Position numbers and translations under genes: made by a program. A stretch of 64,000 bases of DNA from Ectopseudomonas mendocina (GTDB taxonomy: Bacteria; Pseudomonadota; Gammaproteobacteria; Pseudomonadales; Pseudomonadaceae): the NCBI RefSeq assembly GCF_016008875.1, contig NZ_JADTQG010000005.1, forward strand, positions 186,001 to 250,000, given 5' to 3'. Position 1 is the stretch's first letter, and every line of letters begins with the position of its first letter. The notes under the pieces are model-generated. The model was not told where the DNA came from. It made no database searches and saw nothing but the letters and a program-made list of their open reading frames with translations. Positions 48,486 through 57,658 of this stretch are shown here, in pieces.

Positions 48486-48869
48486 CGCGCATTCTCCTGA
48501 GGAAATCTCGCCGAGTGTAGGCCTCGGCCATTGGCCCGGCAGCTAACCGAATGCTTCCAGATATTACCGCCGGGGCCGCTTGACAGCCGCGCCAGGGTCC
48601 AAGCACCATCGCCGGACGATTCAGGCAACGGGCTGTTCTTCATGTACGCCACCTTCGACCACCAAACACTATTCCCAGGTTCCATCGCCTGGCAGTGCGC
48701 GTGCGTCGTCGTTGCCAAGAAATCCAAGAAACAGTCGCTCATTTGACCGGGGCGTGCTGTCCCGTCAGATGGGCTGACAGGACAAGCGCCAGGTTGAAAA
48801 TCCCCCTCCCGCTCGCATCCCGCACCCTCCCTGACGGCGACCAAGACGGTCAGTCGCAAGGAGTTTCGC
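48486..48869. promoter_or_regulatory. Divergent region before the DapA-like gene
   Basis: 384 bases without a supported gene; the longest minus-strand frame through it lacks protein-like composition. It contains an inverted repeat TGTCCCGTCAG-ATGGG-CTGACAGGACA (48758-48784, 10 of 11 pairs) about 90 bases upstream of the next start, a candidate operator. Further on, GACGG...CCAAGACGGTCAGTCG is partially repetitive. Confidence 0.5.
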
Positions 48870-49736
48870 ATGTCCGCTTTTCAAGGTATCTGGGTGGCGC
48901 TGGCCACCCCCTTTCACAACGGCGAGATCGATTTCGCCAGCCTAGACCGGCTGACGGCCAAATTGCTGGAGGACGGTGTCGCGGGTTTCGTGGTCTGCGG
49001 CACCACTGGCGAAGCCGCCGCACTGAGCCAGACCGAACAGTTGGCGGTGCTGGATGCGGTACTCCAACGCGTACCGGCAGAGCGCGTGATCATGGGCCTG
49101 GCCGGTAACCAGCTGAGGGCTTTGCTCGACCTGCAACGGGAAATCCAGCGCCGTCCGCTGGCCGGCCTGCTGGTACCGGCGCCTTACTACATCCGTCCGT
49201 CGCAGGCAGGATTGGAGCACTTCTTCACCACACTGGCCGACGCCGCCGAGGTGCCGCTGGTGCTCTACGACATTCCCTACCGCACCGGCGTGCGCATCGA
49301 GCGCGAGACGCTGCGACGCATCGTCCGTCATCCCAATATCCAGGCCATCAAGGACTGCGCTGGCGATGCCGAAACCACCATGGCGCTGATCGCCGACGGC
49401 CAGGTGCAGGTGCTGGCCGGCGAGGACGTGCAGATCTTCAATACCCTGTGCCTGGGTGGCGCGGGTGCCATCTCTGCCTCGGCGCATATTCGCGCCGACC
49501 TTTACGTGGAGATGCAGCGATGTGCGGCGCAAGGCGATCTGCAGGGCGCCCGGCAGTTGCACTACCGTCTATTGCCCTGGATGCAGGCGGCGTTCAGCGA
49601 AGCCAACCCGGCAGCCGTAAAGGCGGCCCTGGCCTTGCTGGAACTGACCCACGACGAGGTACGCGCGCCGATACTGCCCTGCTCGCCGGAAAACCGCGAA
49701 CGCCTGCGTCAAGTGCTGGCCACATTGGCGGATTAG
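48870..49736 (+). CDS. DapA-family lyase/aldolase (dihydrodipicolinate synthase paralogue)
   Basis: 288 residues, a TIM-barrel class I aldolase. The substrate-side GTTGEAA, the catalytic Tyr in YDIPYRTGV and the Schiff-base Lys in IKDCAGD are all present, so the protein should be active. AAGGAG lies before the ATG. The essential dapA is usually linked to other genes (nlpB/bamC) in Pseudomonas, which are missing here, and the sequence between the motifs is diverged, so this may be a paralogue acting on another 2-keto acid. Confidence 0.85.
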   Translation: MSAFQGIWVALATPFHNGEIDFASLDRLTAKLLEDGVAGFVVCGTTGEAAALSQTEQLAVLDAVLQRVPAERVIMGLAGNQLRALLDLQREIQRRPLAGLLVPAPYYIRPSQAGLEHFFTTLADAAEVPLVLYDIPYRTGVRIERETLRRIVRHPNIQAIKDCAGDAETTMALIADGQVQVLAGEDVQIFNTLCLGGAGAISASAHIRADLYVEMQRCAAQGDLQGARQLHYRLLPWMQAAFSEANPAAVKAALALLELTHDEVRAPILPCSPENRERLRQVLATLAD

Positions 49737-49754
49737 CTAACGAACTGCCCCGCG

Positions 49755-51464
49755 TCAGCGCGGGGCGATATGCGCCACCATCAGCTGTACCGTTTCGTTG
49801 CCACGGAACTCGTTGAGGTCGAGCTTGTAGGCCAGCTCGGCCCAGCGCAGCGTAGGATTGGGCCAGACCTCGCGGTCGATGTTGAAGGCGATGCCATCGA
49901 GCTGCACGCTGCCGCACTCGGTCTTGAGCACCAGTTTCAGATGACGCTCGCCGACGATGCGCTGGCCGACGATCTGGAACACGCCATGGAACAGCGGCTC
50001 GGGGAAATGCTGGCCCCAGGGGCCAGCGTTGCGCAGGGCACGGGCCAGCTCCAAGTGGAACTCGGTGGCGTCGAGCTGGCCGTCGGACAGCAGGCGGCCG
50101 GTCAGGTCGTCCTCGCAGAGCTGACGCCGCACCTCGGCGTCGAAGGCGGCGGCGAAGGCACCGAAGTTGGCCTCCGGCAACGACAGGCCGGCAGCCATGG
50201 CATGCCCGCCGAACTTACTGATCAGCCCCGGATGGCGCGCCGCCACGGCGTCCAGCGCATCACGGATATGCAGCCCCGGCACCGATCGCGCTGAGCCCTT
50301 GAGCATCCCCTCACCCGCATCAGCGAAGGCGATGGCCGGGCGGTGGTAACGCTCCTTCAGACGCGAGGCAAGAATGCCGATCACACCCTGGTGCCAGTCC
50401 GGCTCAAACAGGCACAGGCCGAACGGCATGTCGTCCAGCGACAGTTCCTTGAGCTGGGCCAGCGCCTCGCGCTGCATGCCCTGCTCGATGGCCTTGCGGT
50501 CCTGGTTGAGCTGGTCGAGCTGCACCGCCATGTCGCGGGCCAGCGCCTCGTCGTCGCAGAGCAGGCATTCGATGCCCAGGCTCATGTCGTCCAGACGCCC
50601 GGCCGCATTCAATCGCGGGCCGAGGATGAAACCGAGATCGGTGGAAGTGATGCGCCGGTGGTCGCGCCCAGCCACTTCGAGGATCGCCCGCAGGCCCGGG
50701 CGCGCACGGCCGGCACGAATGCGCGCCAGGCCCTGGTGCACCAGGATGCGGTTGTTGGCATCCAGCGGCACCACGTCGGCCACGCTACCCAATGCCACCA
50801 GGTCAAGCAGTTCGCCCAGATTGGGCTCGGCACGGCTGGCGAACCAGCCGGTCTCGCGCAGGCGCGCGCGCAACGCCAGCAGCACGTAGAACATCACGCC
50901 GACGCCGGCCATGGCCTTGCTCGGGAAGTCGCAACCCGGCTGGTTGGGGTTGACGATAGCGTCGGCCGCCGGCAGTTCCGGCCCTGGCAGGTGATGGTCG
51001 GTGACCAGCACCTTGAGCCCCGCCGCCTTGGCCGCGGCCACGCCATCGACGCTGGAGATGCCGTTGTCCACGGTCAGCAGCAGGTCGGGCTGACGCTCCA
51101 GCGCCACGGCGACGATTTCCGGGGTCAGGCCGTAGCCGTATTCGAAGCGGTTCGGTACCAGATAGTCCACATGCGCCGCACCGAGCAGGCGCAGGCCAAG
51201 CACGCCGACCGAGCTGGCGGTGGCGCCATCGGCATCGAAATCGCCGACGATAAGGATGCGCTGACGCTGCGCCAGCGCCTCGACGAGCAGCTCGACCGCC
51301 GCGTCGATACCCTTGAGCTGCCGGTACGGAATCAGCCGCGCCAGCCCCTTGTCCAGCTCCTCGGCGGATTGCACGCCACGGGCAGCGTAAAGACGGGTGA
51401 GCAGCGGCGGCAGGTTGCCCAAGTCAGGCAGTTGCGTGGGTAAGGGACGGGCTTCGATACGCAT
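49755..51464 (-). CDS. recJ: Single-stranded-DNA-specific exonuclease RecJ
   Basis: 569 residues, the usual core length. It degrades single-stranded DNA 5' to 3' in RecFOR repair, mismatch repair and base excision repair. The DHH-phosphoesterase motifs are GDFDADGATASS, LLTVDNGISS and VTDHHLPGPE; the DHHA1 motif is in KFGGHAMAAGLSLPE. Its stop codon is part of a CCCCGCG...CGCGGGG hairpin that separates it from the convergent DapA-like gene. Confidence 0.95.
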   Translation of the reverse strand: MRIEARPLPTQLPDLGNLPPLLTRLYAARGVQSAEELDKGLARLIPYRQLKGIDAAVELLVEALAQRQRILIVGDFDADGATASSVGVLGLRLLGAAHVDYLVPNRFEYGYGLTPEIVAVALERQPDLLLTVDNGISSVDGVAAAKAAGLKVLVTDHHLPGPELPAADAIVNPNQPGCDFPSKAMAGVGVMFYVLLALRARLRETGWFASRAEPNLGELLDLVALGSVADVVPLDANNRILVHQGLARIRAGRARPGLRAILEVAGRDHRRITSTDLGFILGPRLNAAGRLDDMSLGIECLLCDDEALARDMAVQLDQLNQDRKAIEQGMQREALAQLKELSLDDMPFGLCLFEPDWHQGVIGILASRLKERYHRPAIAFADAGEGMLKGSARSVPGLHIRDALDAVAARHPGLISKFGGHAMAAGLSLPEANFGAFAAAFDAEVRRQLCEDDLTGRLLSDGQLDATEFHLELARALRNAGPWGQHFPEPLFHGVFQIVGQRIVGERHLKLVLKTECGSVQLDGIAFNIDREVWPNPTLRWAELAYKLDLNEFRGNETVQLMVAHIAPR

Positions 51465-51632
51465 GTTGGGTCTATTTCAGGTGAGACGGGGTTTGTCTCC
51501 CCTCTCCCATTTATGGAGAGGGGCTGGGGGAGAGGGTTCATCCAGCAACACCGAGTCGCCGATATCCCCCTCTCCCTAGCCCTCTCCCCGAGGGGAGAGG
51601 GAACAGCAATCCGGGGGCTTGCAAAACCATTT

Positions 51633-51654
51633 TCCCGGATTGCATCCGGGCTAC
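51633..51654. repeat. Dispersed repeat, CCCGGAT..ATCCGGGCTAC family (copy 3)
   Basis: CCCGGATTGCATCCGGGCTAC, the same palindrome as at 38743-38763, one base different in the loop. Confidence 0.7.
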
Positions 51655-51679
51655 GGGGTCAACGCTCGCCGGCCAGATT

Positions 51680-51753
51680 CGTAGGGTGGACGACGCTTCA
51701 TCCGTCCACCTTGCGCACTTGTGGTGGACGAAAAGAGCGTCGTCCACCCTACG
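51680..51753. repeat. Perfect 17-base inverted repeat (GTAGGGTGGACGACGC)
   Basis: Left arm CGTAGGGTGGACGACGC (51680-51696) and right arm GCGTCGTCCACCCTACG (51737-51753) are exact reverse complements. The inner part adds a second pairing (GTCCACC / GGTGGAC). It has the form of a small mobile palindromic repeat. Confidence 0.85.
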
Positions 51754-51760
51754 CTACTCA

Positions 51761-52306
51761 TCAAGCTCCGCGCTCGCCGGCCAGCCATTCCAGCGGAATC
51801 TCGTGCTGGCCGCGCTCGTCAGTGACGAACAGTTCGCCATCGCTGATCATCAGGCTCCAGGACAGCGAACGCGGGAGATCCTGCGCGAGGTCGGCCAGCG
51901 CCTCCTGACCCAGGGCGACCACGTTGATGTTCTTCAGGCTGCGCACCGGATCGAGACACTTGGTCTGCCACACCCGCAGGTTGCCGTAGGCCACCAGACT
52001 GAACTTCTCGGTACGCCGCGAGCACCAGGTGAGGCGCTCGCTGTCCGGCTGGCCGACCTCGATCCAGTGCAACACGCGATCGTCCAGGCTCTTTTCCCAT
52101 AATGCCGGCTCGTCGACATCCGACAGGCCACGGCCGAACGCCAGTTGCTCGTGATAGAACAGCGCATAGGCGATCAACCGCGCGGCCAGGCGTTCTTCGG
52201 TTTCCGAGGGGTGGCGCGCGACGGTGAAACGCAAGTTCTCGTAGACGCTGCGATCCATGTCGGTGAGGTTGAGCTCGATTTTGTAGGTGGTCGATGGCAG
52301 GGCCAT
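51761..52306 (-). CDS. yaeQ: YaeQ family protein
   Basis: 181 residues from the ATG at 52306 (MALPSTTYKIELNLTDMDR). YaeQ features: YENLRFTVARHPSETEERLAARLIAYALFYHE in parts, DVDEPALWEKSLDDRVLHWIEVGQP and LPLEWL-like IPLEWLAG. The fold is PD-(D/E)xK nuclease-like; E. coli YaeQ has no settled function. It follows recJ on the same strand with repeats between, as in P. aeruginosa. Confidence 0.92.
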   Translation of the reverse strand: MALPSTTYKIELNLTDMDRSVYENLRFTVARHPSETEERLAARLIAYALFYHEQLAFGRGLSDVDEPALWEKSLDDRVLHWIEVGQPDSERLTWCSRRTEKFSLVAYGNLRVWQTKCLDPVRSLKNINVVALGQEALADLAQDLPRSLSWSLMISDGELFVTDERGQHEIPLEWLAGERGA

Positions 52307-52494
52307 GGCGGGCTTCTTGGCTGGTCGGGAAGGCGGCAAGTCTACCGCGAATCGCCGTCTCCATGCCGACGCAGCAATGAACGGGTTGGCAAATGACCCG
52401 ATACGCCATTGCCAGCATGACGGTGGATCCGTATAACCCCACGAAAAATTCATCCTGGATGGATGGTAGCGGGCAAATCAAACAAGGAGGTGTC

Positions 52495-54249
52495 GTGGAA
52501 GCTTTTATCATTCTGGTGATGGTGGTTCTCATCGTTTTCAGACTCGCTGAGTCACTCAACAAAGAAGATGAAGAGGTGCACCTGGATTTCTCAGGTCACT
52601 CCACCAGCATCACTCCGACAGACGCTGCGCAGATCAATCGCATCAGTGTCCTGAGTCTCAGCGCACCGGAGCTGGCCTTGCAAGTCGCCTCACGCCTGTG
52701 GGGGGATGCCTGGCAGATCGCTCACGCTTCTCTGTGCAGCGTACTGTTGAAACTGGGCAGGGAAGAGGACGCACTCAAACTGCTTTCGCGTCTTGAGGCA
52801 CCCTACGCCCAAAAGGCCCTGGAAGAGATGTTGCAGCACCTGGTCGATGAAGGCCAAGTGGATAAGGCTATCGAGATGAAAACTCGCCTGCCTGTACAAC
52901 GTCTCAGCCTGCCGCTGCTGGATGCCGAGCTGCTGCTAGCCGAGGGTAAGGCGGATGAAGCACGTAGCGTACTGATTACCCTGGCCCAGAGTGATCAGCT
53001 CGACGTCAGCCAGTTGATCGGTCTCGCTCGTCTGCAGCAGCGCTGCGAGATGCCCGACGCGGCTCAGGCAAGTCTTGCCAAGGCTGAAGTCGCCTTGAAT
53101 GCCGAAGAGCAGAGCTCGATCGTCGAGTGGCGGCCCTTCATGCAGGCGCTGGCCGAGTTTCAGCGCTATGCGGAGCTGATTCAGCTCGCCGAACGGAGCG
53201 AGGAGGACAAGCGCTTCATCGCCCAGCTGTTGCTGGATCACGGGCAATACGAGCACAGCCTGACCTTGCTGGGTTCGCTAGACTCATCGGCCGCCTACCT
53301 GTTGGATTACGAAAAGCTGCTCGACCAGTTGCTGCATGACCAGCGTCATGATCTGGTGCAAGAGCTGCTGGCCAACGCGACCGGGAGTACCCATTCGATT
53401 CTGCTGGAGCACTACCTGGACTGGCACGTCAGGCAAGGCGAAACCCAACAGGCGCAAACGCGGCTGGACAAGGAAGCAACGCGCCTGGAACCCGCCACGC
53501 TCAACTGGCTTCTGCTCAATCTCGCGCAACGCCATTTCGAAAACCAGACTTACTGGTCCGGAGACCTGCTACGCCAGTCCGATCGCCTAGTGAGCAGCCG
53601 CAAGGGACAACCTGAGTGGCCATTCATGCGCCTGCTACACCTGCAACACCTGCTGAAGGAACAAGCCGGACGGTCCCTGAGCCAACGCGATAGCTGGACG
53701 ATCCGCAACCACCTGGAAGAAATCGCCAAGCTGCATGCCCAACTCGAATTCGACGACGCATTGGCCGAGCGAATTCATCACTGTGAGCTACTGCACGCAC
53801 TGGGCGAGGCGGAACAGGCTCGAACGCTGACGCAAGAGATCGAACGACAACTGCGCGATGCGCAGTTCCCGGAAGAGGACGACCAGAGCTTCTACTGCGA
53901 TGAGTTCGTTACCGCCTTGATCAAACTCGGCGAGCTGGATACAGCCAGGAAAATGCTCGAGGAAGGCTTGGCCAGCGACTGGCAGGAGGAGCCGCTGCTA
54001 CAGGCCTACATAGAAGCAGACCGGCTGGAAGAAGCCGTGGAGCTGATCAGCTTCAAAACACTCATCGGGCATACGGACGCTCCTATAAACGCGCTACACC
54101 AACGTATCGCGTCACTTGCCGAGCAGGACAAACAACGCAGCCAGCGGTTGCAGCAGCGCTTGCTCGAGCGGCTGGATGACGACAACACCTGGAAAGCCTG
54201 GGGCATGGTCAACCAGGGCCAGCGCAACGAGACCGTGTGCGCTATCTAG
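52495..54249 (+). CDS. Membrane-anchored helical-repeat (TPR-like) protein, unknown
   Basis: 584 residues from the GTG at 52495, chosen because AAGGAGGTG lies just upstream and it begins the membrane segment; the frame is open further up but without a site. One N-terminal helix (AFIILVMVVLIVFRLAESL), then a long array of helical hairpins (LLKLGREEDALKLLSRLEAP, LAEGKADEARSVLITLAQ, ALGEAEQARTLTQEIE, KLGELDTARKMLEEGLA) as in TPR/HAT scaffolds. No enzymatic motif. Codon use is less GC-biased than the neighbours at its 5' end. Its TAG stop overlaps the helicase TAG on the other strand (CTAG). Cytoplasmic or periplasmic placement of the repeats is uncertain. Confidence 0.78.
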   Translation: MEAFIILVMVVLIVFRLAESLNKEDEEVHLDFSGHSTSITPTDAAQINRISVLSLSAPELALQVASRLWGDAWQIAHASLCSVLLKLGREEDALKLLSRLEAPYAQKALEEMLQHLVDEGQVDKAIEMKTRLPVQRLSLPLLDAELLLAEGKADEARSVLITLAQSDQLDVSQLIGLARLQQRCEMPDAAQASLAKAEVALNAEEQSSIVEWRPFMQALAEFQRYAELIQLAERSEEDKRFIAQLLLDHGQYEHSLTLLGSLDSSAAYLLDYEKLLDQLLHDQRHDLVQELLANATGSTHSILLEHYLDWHVRQGETQQAQTRLDKEATRLEPATLNWLLLNLAQRHFENQTYWSGDLLRQSDRLVSSRKGQPEWPFMRLLHLQHLLKEQAGRSLSQRDSWTIRNHLEEIAKLHAQLEFDDALAERIHHCELLHALGEAEQARTLTQEIERQLRDAQFPEEDDQSFYCDEFVTALIKLGELDTARKMLEEGLASDWQEEPLLQAYIEADRLEEAVELISFKTLIGHTDAPINALHQRIASLAEQDKQRSQRLQQRLLERLDDDNTWKAWGMVNQGQRNETVCAI

Positions 54250-56957
54250 AGCCGCGCCAGTATCGCCTCCAATACCTGCTGCGGCGCCTCGCGCCAGAGG
54301 CCGTAGCTCAGCGGCAGGGTTTCCAGACCGGCGCGCGTCAGCACCAGGTAGCGCTCCAGCTCGAGGAAGCCCTCGCCCTGCCCCGGAAAACCGATCAGGT
54401 CGATAGCCAGGCATTTGTCGCCACGGCGGCAGAACAGGTCCAGTACCTGGCCAGCCAGCGGATAGTGATTCCAGACGCTGATGCCCTGAGCCTGCAGTGC
54501 TTCGCACAGAGTCTGCCGCGCCGCATCGGTGGCGCCGGGTTGCCAGAAGGCGCCGGGCTTTTCGAGGTACTCCAGATAACGACGTAGCAGGTGCATGGCC
54601 GGCAACTGGCGCTCGTCGCCGCTGAATAGCAGCACCTGTCGCTCACGGGCCCGGGTGATGGCGACGTTGAACAGGTCGGCCCGGTTCAGGTAGGCCGCCG
54701 CCTGGCTCGACTCTCTATCGATGGCGAAACTGAGGATCATCAGGTCGCGCTCCTCACCCTGGAAGCCGTAGGGCGTATCCACCAGCAGGCGGAACTCGCG
54801 CAATTGCTCCAGCGGCAGGGTTTCGCCGATGCGAGCGCGGATGCGTTCGACCTGATCGCGAAACGGCGACAGCACGCCGATGCTGGGCTTGAGCGGGCTG
54901 CTTTGGTACTCGGCCAGATGCGTCGTGATCAGCGCCAGCACGCGCTCCACTTCCGCCTCGTTGACCCCATTACACCCGCGCTGCCCTTCGATACGCAGCA
55001 GTTGCAGGCTGTCGCAGGCCTCAGCGCCAGGGCGCTCCTTCATCACCCGCAGACGCTGGTCGTAGAACAGCTCGTTACTGAAGCGAATCAGCGCAGGACG
55101 GCTGCGAAAGTGCTCATCGAGAAACACCACGGCGTCCTGGCTGGCCAGTTGCAGGCCGACCAGATCCAGCACGCTGTTGTCTCGGTAGCTCCAGGCCTCG
55201 CGCTCCTCGGCCTGCAGGCCGGCGCGCTGCAGCAGTTGCGTTTCGCGTACGCGGGAAAGAAAGGAGATGTGCCGCAACTGACGTGCGTCGCCGGTCACCA
55301 CGGCGCGTTTGCAGCGCTGGAAGGCCGGCAGCGCCGAGGCGATGTCGCACTGAGTCGCCTCGTCCATCACCATCACGTCGAACAGTTCCGGGCGCAGCGG
55401 CAACAGCCGGTGCAGCTCGTCCAGCGTCACCACCCAGATCGGGAAGGCAGCCAGCAGGCGCGCCGGGTCGATATCCTCGAACAGGGCCAGTTGGCGCTGC
55501 GAATTACGCGCGCGAATGGCCTGGTTGTAGCGCACGAACAGCCCACGGTCGGTCATCAACAGGCGCTTGAGCGCCAGGCTGCGATGGCTGTTGAGGTGCT
55601 CGCGACTGAGCAGTTGGCGGCGCCGCTGGCTGTCGCGCAGTTCGTCCAGCAGGGCCCAGGGGCGCACGCTGGCGCCAACCCGTTTGCGCACCCAGGGCAC
55701 CTGCAGCCAGCGTTGCCAGAAGGCCAGGCTGCCGCGCTCGGCACGCAACAGCAGGCGACTCCAGCGCACGGCCTGTTCGCAGCGCTTACGGAAGTCTGTC
55801 GAGAGACGCCGCTCGGCCTGGGTCAGCACCTCCAGTTCGCTGCGCTGACGCACTTCGAGCTGCTCGGAGACCTCCGGAATCTCGCCCTGCAGCATGCGCT
55901 GCAAGCGTTCGCGCAGGGCCTGGCGCAGGCTCTGGCCATCGCCTTCGAGCACACCGTCACGCAGGCCGAAATCCTCGCGCAGCTTGTGCGCGATGACCCG
56001 CACCGCCTGCGCGCTGCGGCTGACCAGCAGCACGCTCTCGCCCTGCAGGTAGCGATCCAGCGCCAGGGCCGCCAGGCTGTAGCTCTTGCCGGTGCCGGGC
56101 GGGCCGGAAACCTGGCTCAGTGGATAACGGGCGGCGTTCTCCAGCGCCCGGCATTGGGCCGCGCTGAGCTGCGCTGGGAGGCGCTGCGGCGTGCTGATCG
56201 AACCGCTAGACTGCACTGCAGGCGTTTCACCGAGCAACTGCAACAAGGCCGGCGAAAGCTGCTCGGCCTCTTGCAGCAGCTGCAGCTCATGCGCGATACC
56301 GCGACTGCCGCTGCCGCGCGGCACCAGGGCGACGAAGGCGCCAGCCTGTAGCGACAGGCTGCGGCGACGCTGAGCCTTGGCCAAGGTCTCGGCATCTGCC
56401 AGCTGCGGGAACCCCGCCGCTTCACCGACTTCGCCCACTTGCGTGTTGCGCGCTACCCAGGCCAGCAATTGCCCCAGGGAGGCGGCGTCCAGCATGCCTG
56501 TCGGCAGCGGCAGCCCCTCGAGGCTGTCGTTGCTACCCTCATCGAACAGACGGCGCAGCAGGCGCCAGTTGGCTCGCGCCTGCTGCGGATCGATGGCAAG
56601 CAGCTGACTCTGGCCGTCGGCCGTCGCCTGCAGGCTGGCCTCGTAATAGAACAGCGGCCCGCAGATCGCCTGCGAACCGCCGCCATCGAGTTGCAGACGA
56701 CCGCAGATCGGCAGCACGCCGTAGATCAGTTGCAGTTCGCGTTGATACAGCGCCTGCGCCTCGGCCAGGCTGCGGCCCAACTCGGCGGACAATGGCAACA
56801 GCGGTATGCCGCCGCTGGCCAGCTCCTCGCGCCCATCGAGCCAGGCCCAGCGGCTGGCGGGAAGCTTGCTCAGGTTGTCCAGATCCAGGTCGCGGCTGTC
56901 GGCCAGGTAGCAGCTGCGATAGAAGCCGAGCAGTTGGCGGGCGTGAGGATGATCCAT
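54246..56957 (-). CDS. Superfamily 1 helicase with candidate C-terminal nuclease-like domain
   Basis: 903 residues. Motif I GPPGTGKSYS (about 283-291), motif II VMDEATQCD (Asp532-Glu533), motif III VVTGDARQL, motif IV DEHFRSRPAL, motif V GFQGEERDLMILS and motif VI FNVAITRARER, the SF1B Upf1/Dna2-like set. After the helicase core (from ~800) comes ALQAQGISVWNHYPLAGQVLDLF...KCLAIDLIGF, which resembles a very short patch repair/REase-like (PD-(D/E)xK) fold; the catalytic set is not certain. About 270 N-terminal residues have no motif that I know. The ATG overlaps the stop of the PLD gene (TGATG). Confidence 0.85.
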   Translation of the reverse strand: MDHPHARQLLGFYRSCYLADSRDLDLDNLSKLPASRWAWLDGREELASGGIPLLPLSAELGRSLAEAQALYQRELQLIYGVLPICGRLQLDGGGSQAICGPLFYYEASLQATADGQSQLLAIDPQQARANWRLLRRLFDEGSNDSLEGLPLPTGMLDAASLGQLLAWVARNTQVGEVGEAAGFPQLADAETLAKAQRRRSLSLQAGAFVALVPRGSGSRGIAHELQLLQEAEQLSPALLQLLGETPAVQSSGSISTPQRLPAQLSAAQCRALENAARYPLSQVSGPPGTGKSYSLAALALDRYLQGESVLLVSRSAQAVRVIAHKLREDFGLRDGVLEGDGQSLRQALRERLQRMLQGEIPEVSEQLEVRQRSELEVLTQAERRLSTDFRKRCEQAVRWSRLLLRAERGSLAFWQRWLQVPWVRKRVGASVRPWALLDELRDSQRRRQLLSREHLNSHRSLALKRLLMTDRGLFVRYNQAIRARNSQRQLALFEDIDPARLLAAFPIWVVTLDELHRLLPLRPELFDVMVMDEATQCDIASALPAFQRCKRAVVTGDARQLRHISFLSRVRETQLLQRAGLQAEEREAWSYRDNSVLDLVGLQLASQDAVVFLDEHFRSRPALIRFSNELFYDQRLRVMKERPGAEACDSLQLLRIEGQRGCNGVNEAEVERVLALITTHLAEYQSSPLKPSIGVLSPFRDQVERIRARIGETLPLEQLREFRLLVDTPYGFQGEERDLMILSFAIDRESSQAAAYLNRADLFNVAITRARERQVLLFSGDERQLPAMHLLRRYLEYLEKPGAFWQPGATDAARQTLCEALQAQGISVWNHYPLAGQVLDLFCRRGDKCLAIDLIGFPGQGEGFLELERYLVLTRAGLETLPLSYGLWREAPQQVLEAILARL

Positions 56958-57643
56958 CAGTTACCTGCGTAACGGGCCCAGAGCTTGTCGAACTCGCGCC
57001 GGTATTCGGCCACCAGATGCGGGTCGTCGGTCACCAGCAGGTTTTCCTCGTTGCTGGTGGTGGCGCTGCGCGTCCAGTTGAAGCTGCCGTTGAGCAGCAG
57101 ACGACCATCGAACAGGGCGAACTTGTGGTGCATGTGGAATGGCCCGGCGTCGATGCGCAGTGGTACACCCTTGTCCTTGAGCCATTGGATGTCGCTGCCG
57201 GCATCGAACTGTTTTTCATTGTCGCTGATCACCCGCACGGCGACGCCACGCGCGTGACAGGCGAGCACCTCCTCGCTGAGCTGATCGTCGGAGATGGTGT
57301 AGACGCAGATGTCCACGCTGACGCGCGCCTGGCGGCACAGGTCGCGGATGCGCTGGCGGCAACTCTCGCCGGGGCTGAAATGCGCACTGCTGTGATCACG
57401 TACCGGCGAACAGCGCACTTCCAGGGTCTTGATCACCTGCTCCAGCCACTTCAGCGCCTGCAGCGCATCCTCGGGGCTCAGGATCAACTCACGCACCAAC
57501 GCGAAGGCGCGGTTGCGCATGAAGCGCACCTGATCCGGGCTGAGGTCGTTGCCCAGCTCACGCAGCTCATCGCGCTCCTCGTTGCTCAGGCGCAGATCGG
57601 CGAGGCTGTCGCGCAGGGTTTGGTCGAGTCGGTTGAAATCCAT
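56957..57643 (-). CDS. Phospholipase D/nuclease-like protein (single HKD motif)
   Basis: 228 residues. An N-terminal helical part (about 1-90, LRDSLADLRLSNEERDELRELGNDLSPDQVRFMRNRAF in parts) precedes a Nuc-type PLD domain with HxK-x4-D at His172, Lys174, Asp179 and the following NGSFNWTRSA. A single HKD motif means it should work as a homodimer, like the Nuc endonuclease or mitochondrial PLD6. No signal peptide, so a cytoplasmic nuclease is more likely than a secreted lipase. Starts 15 bases after the rhomboid stop. Confidence 0.87.
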   Translation of the reverse strand: MDFNRLDQTLRDSLADLRLSNEERDELRELGNDLSPDQVRFMRNRAFALVRELILSPEDALQALKWLEQVIKTLEVRCSPVRDHSSAHFSPGESCRQRIRDLCRQARVSVDICVYTISDDQLSEEVLACHARGVAVRVISDNEKQFDAGSDIQWLKDKGVPLRIDAGPFHMHHKFALFDGRLLLNGSFNWTRSATTSNEENLLVTDDPHLVAEYRREFDKLWARYAGN

Positions 57644-57658
57644 GCAGATTCCCTTGCG

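Larger units (their letters stand above)
51465..51760. repeat. Repeat-rich intergenic region between recJ and yaeQ
   Basis: Three repeat types are stacked in 296 bases: facing CCCTCTCCC / GGGGAGAGGG tracts (about 51497-51602), a CCCGGATTGCATCCGGGCTAC palindrome (51633-51654), and a long hairpin with perfect 17-base arms (51680-51753). No gene is supported. Confidence 0.8.

Noticed and set aside
48482..48871. Possible 129-residue gene in the gap before the DapA-like gene
   Set aside because: No ribosome site, random-looking composition, and it overlaps the ribosome sites of both flanking genes.
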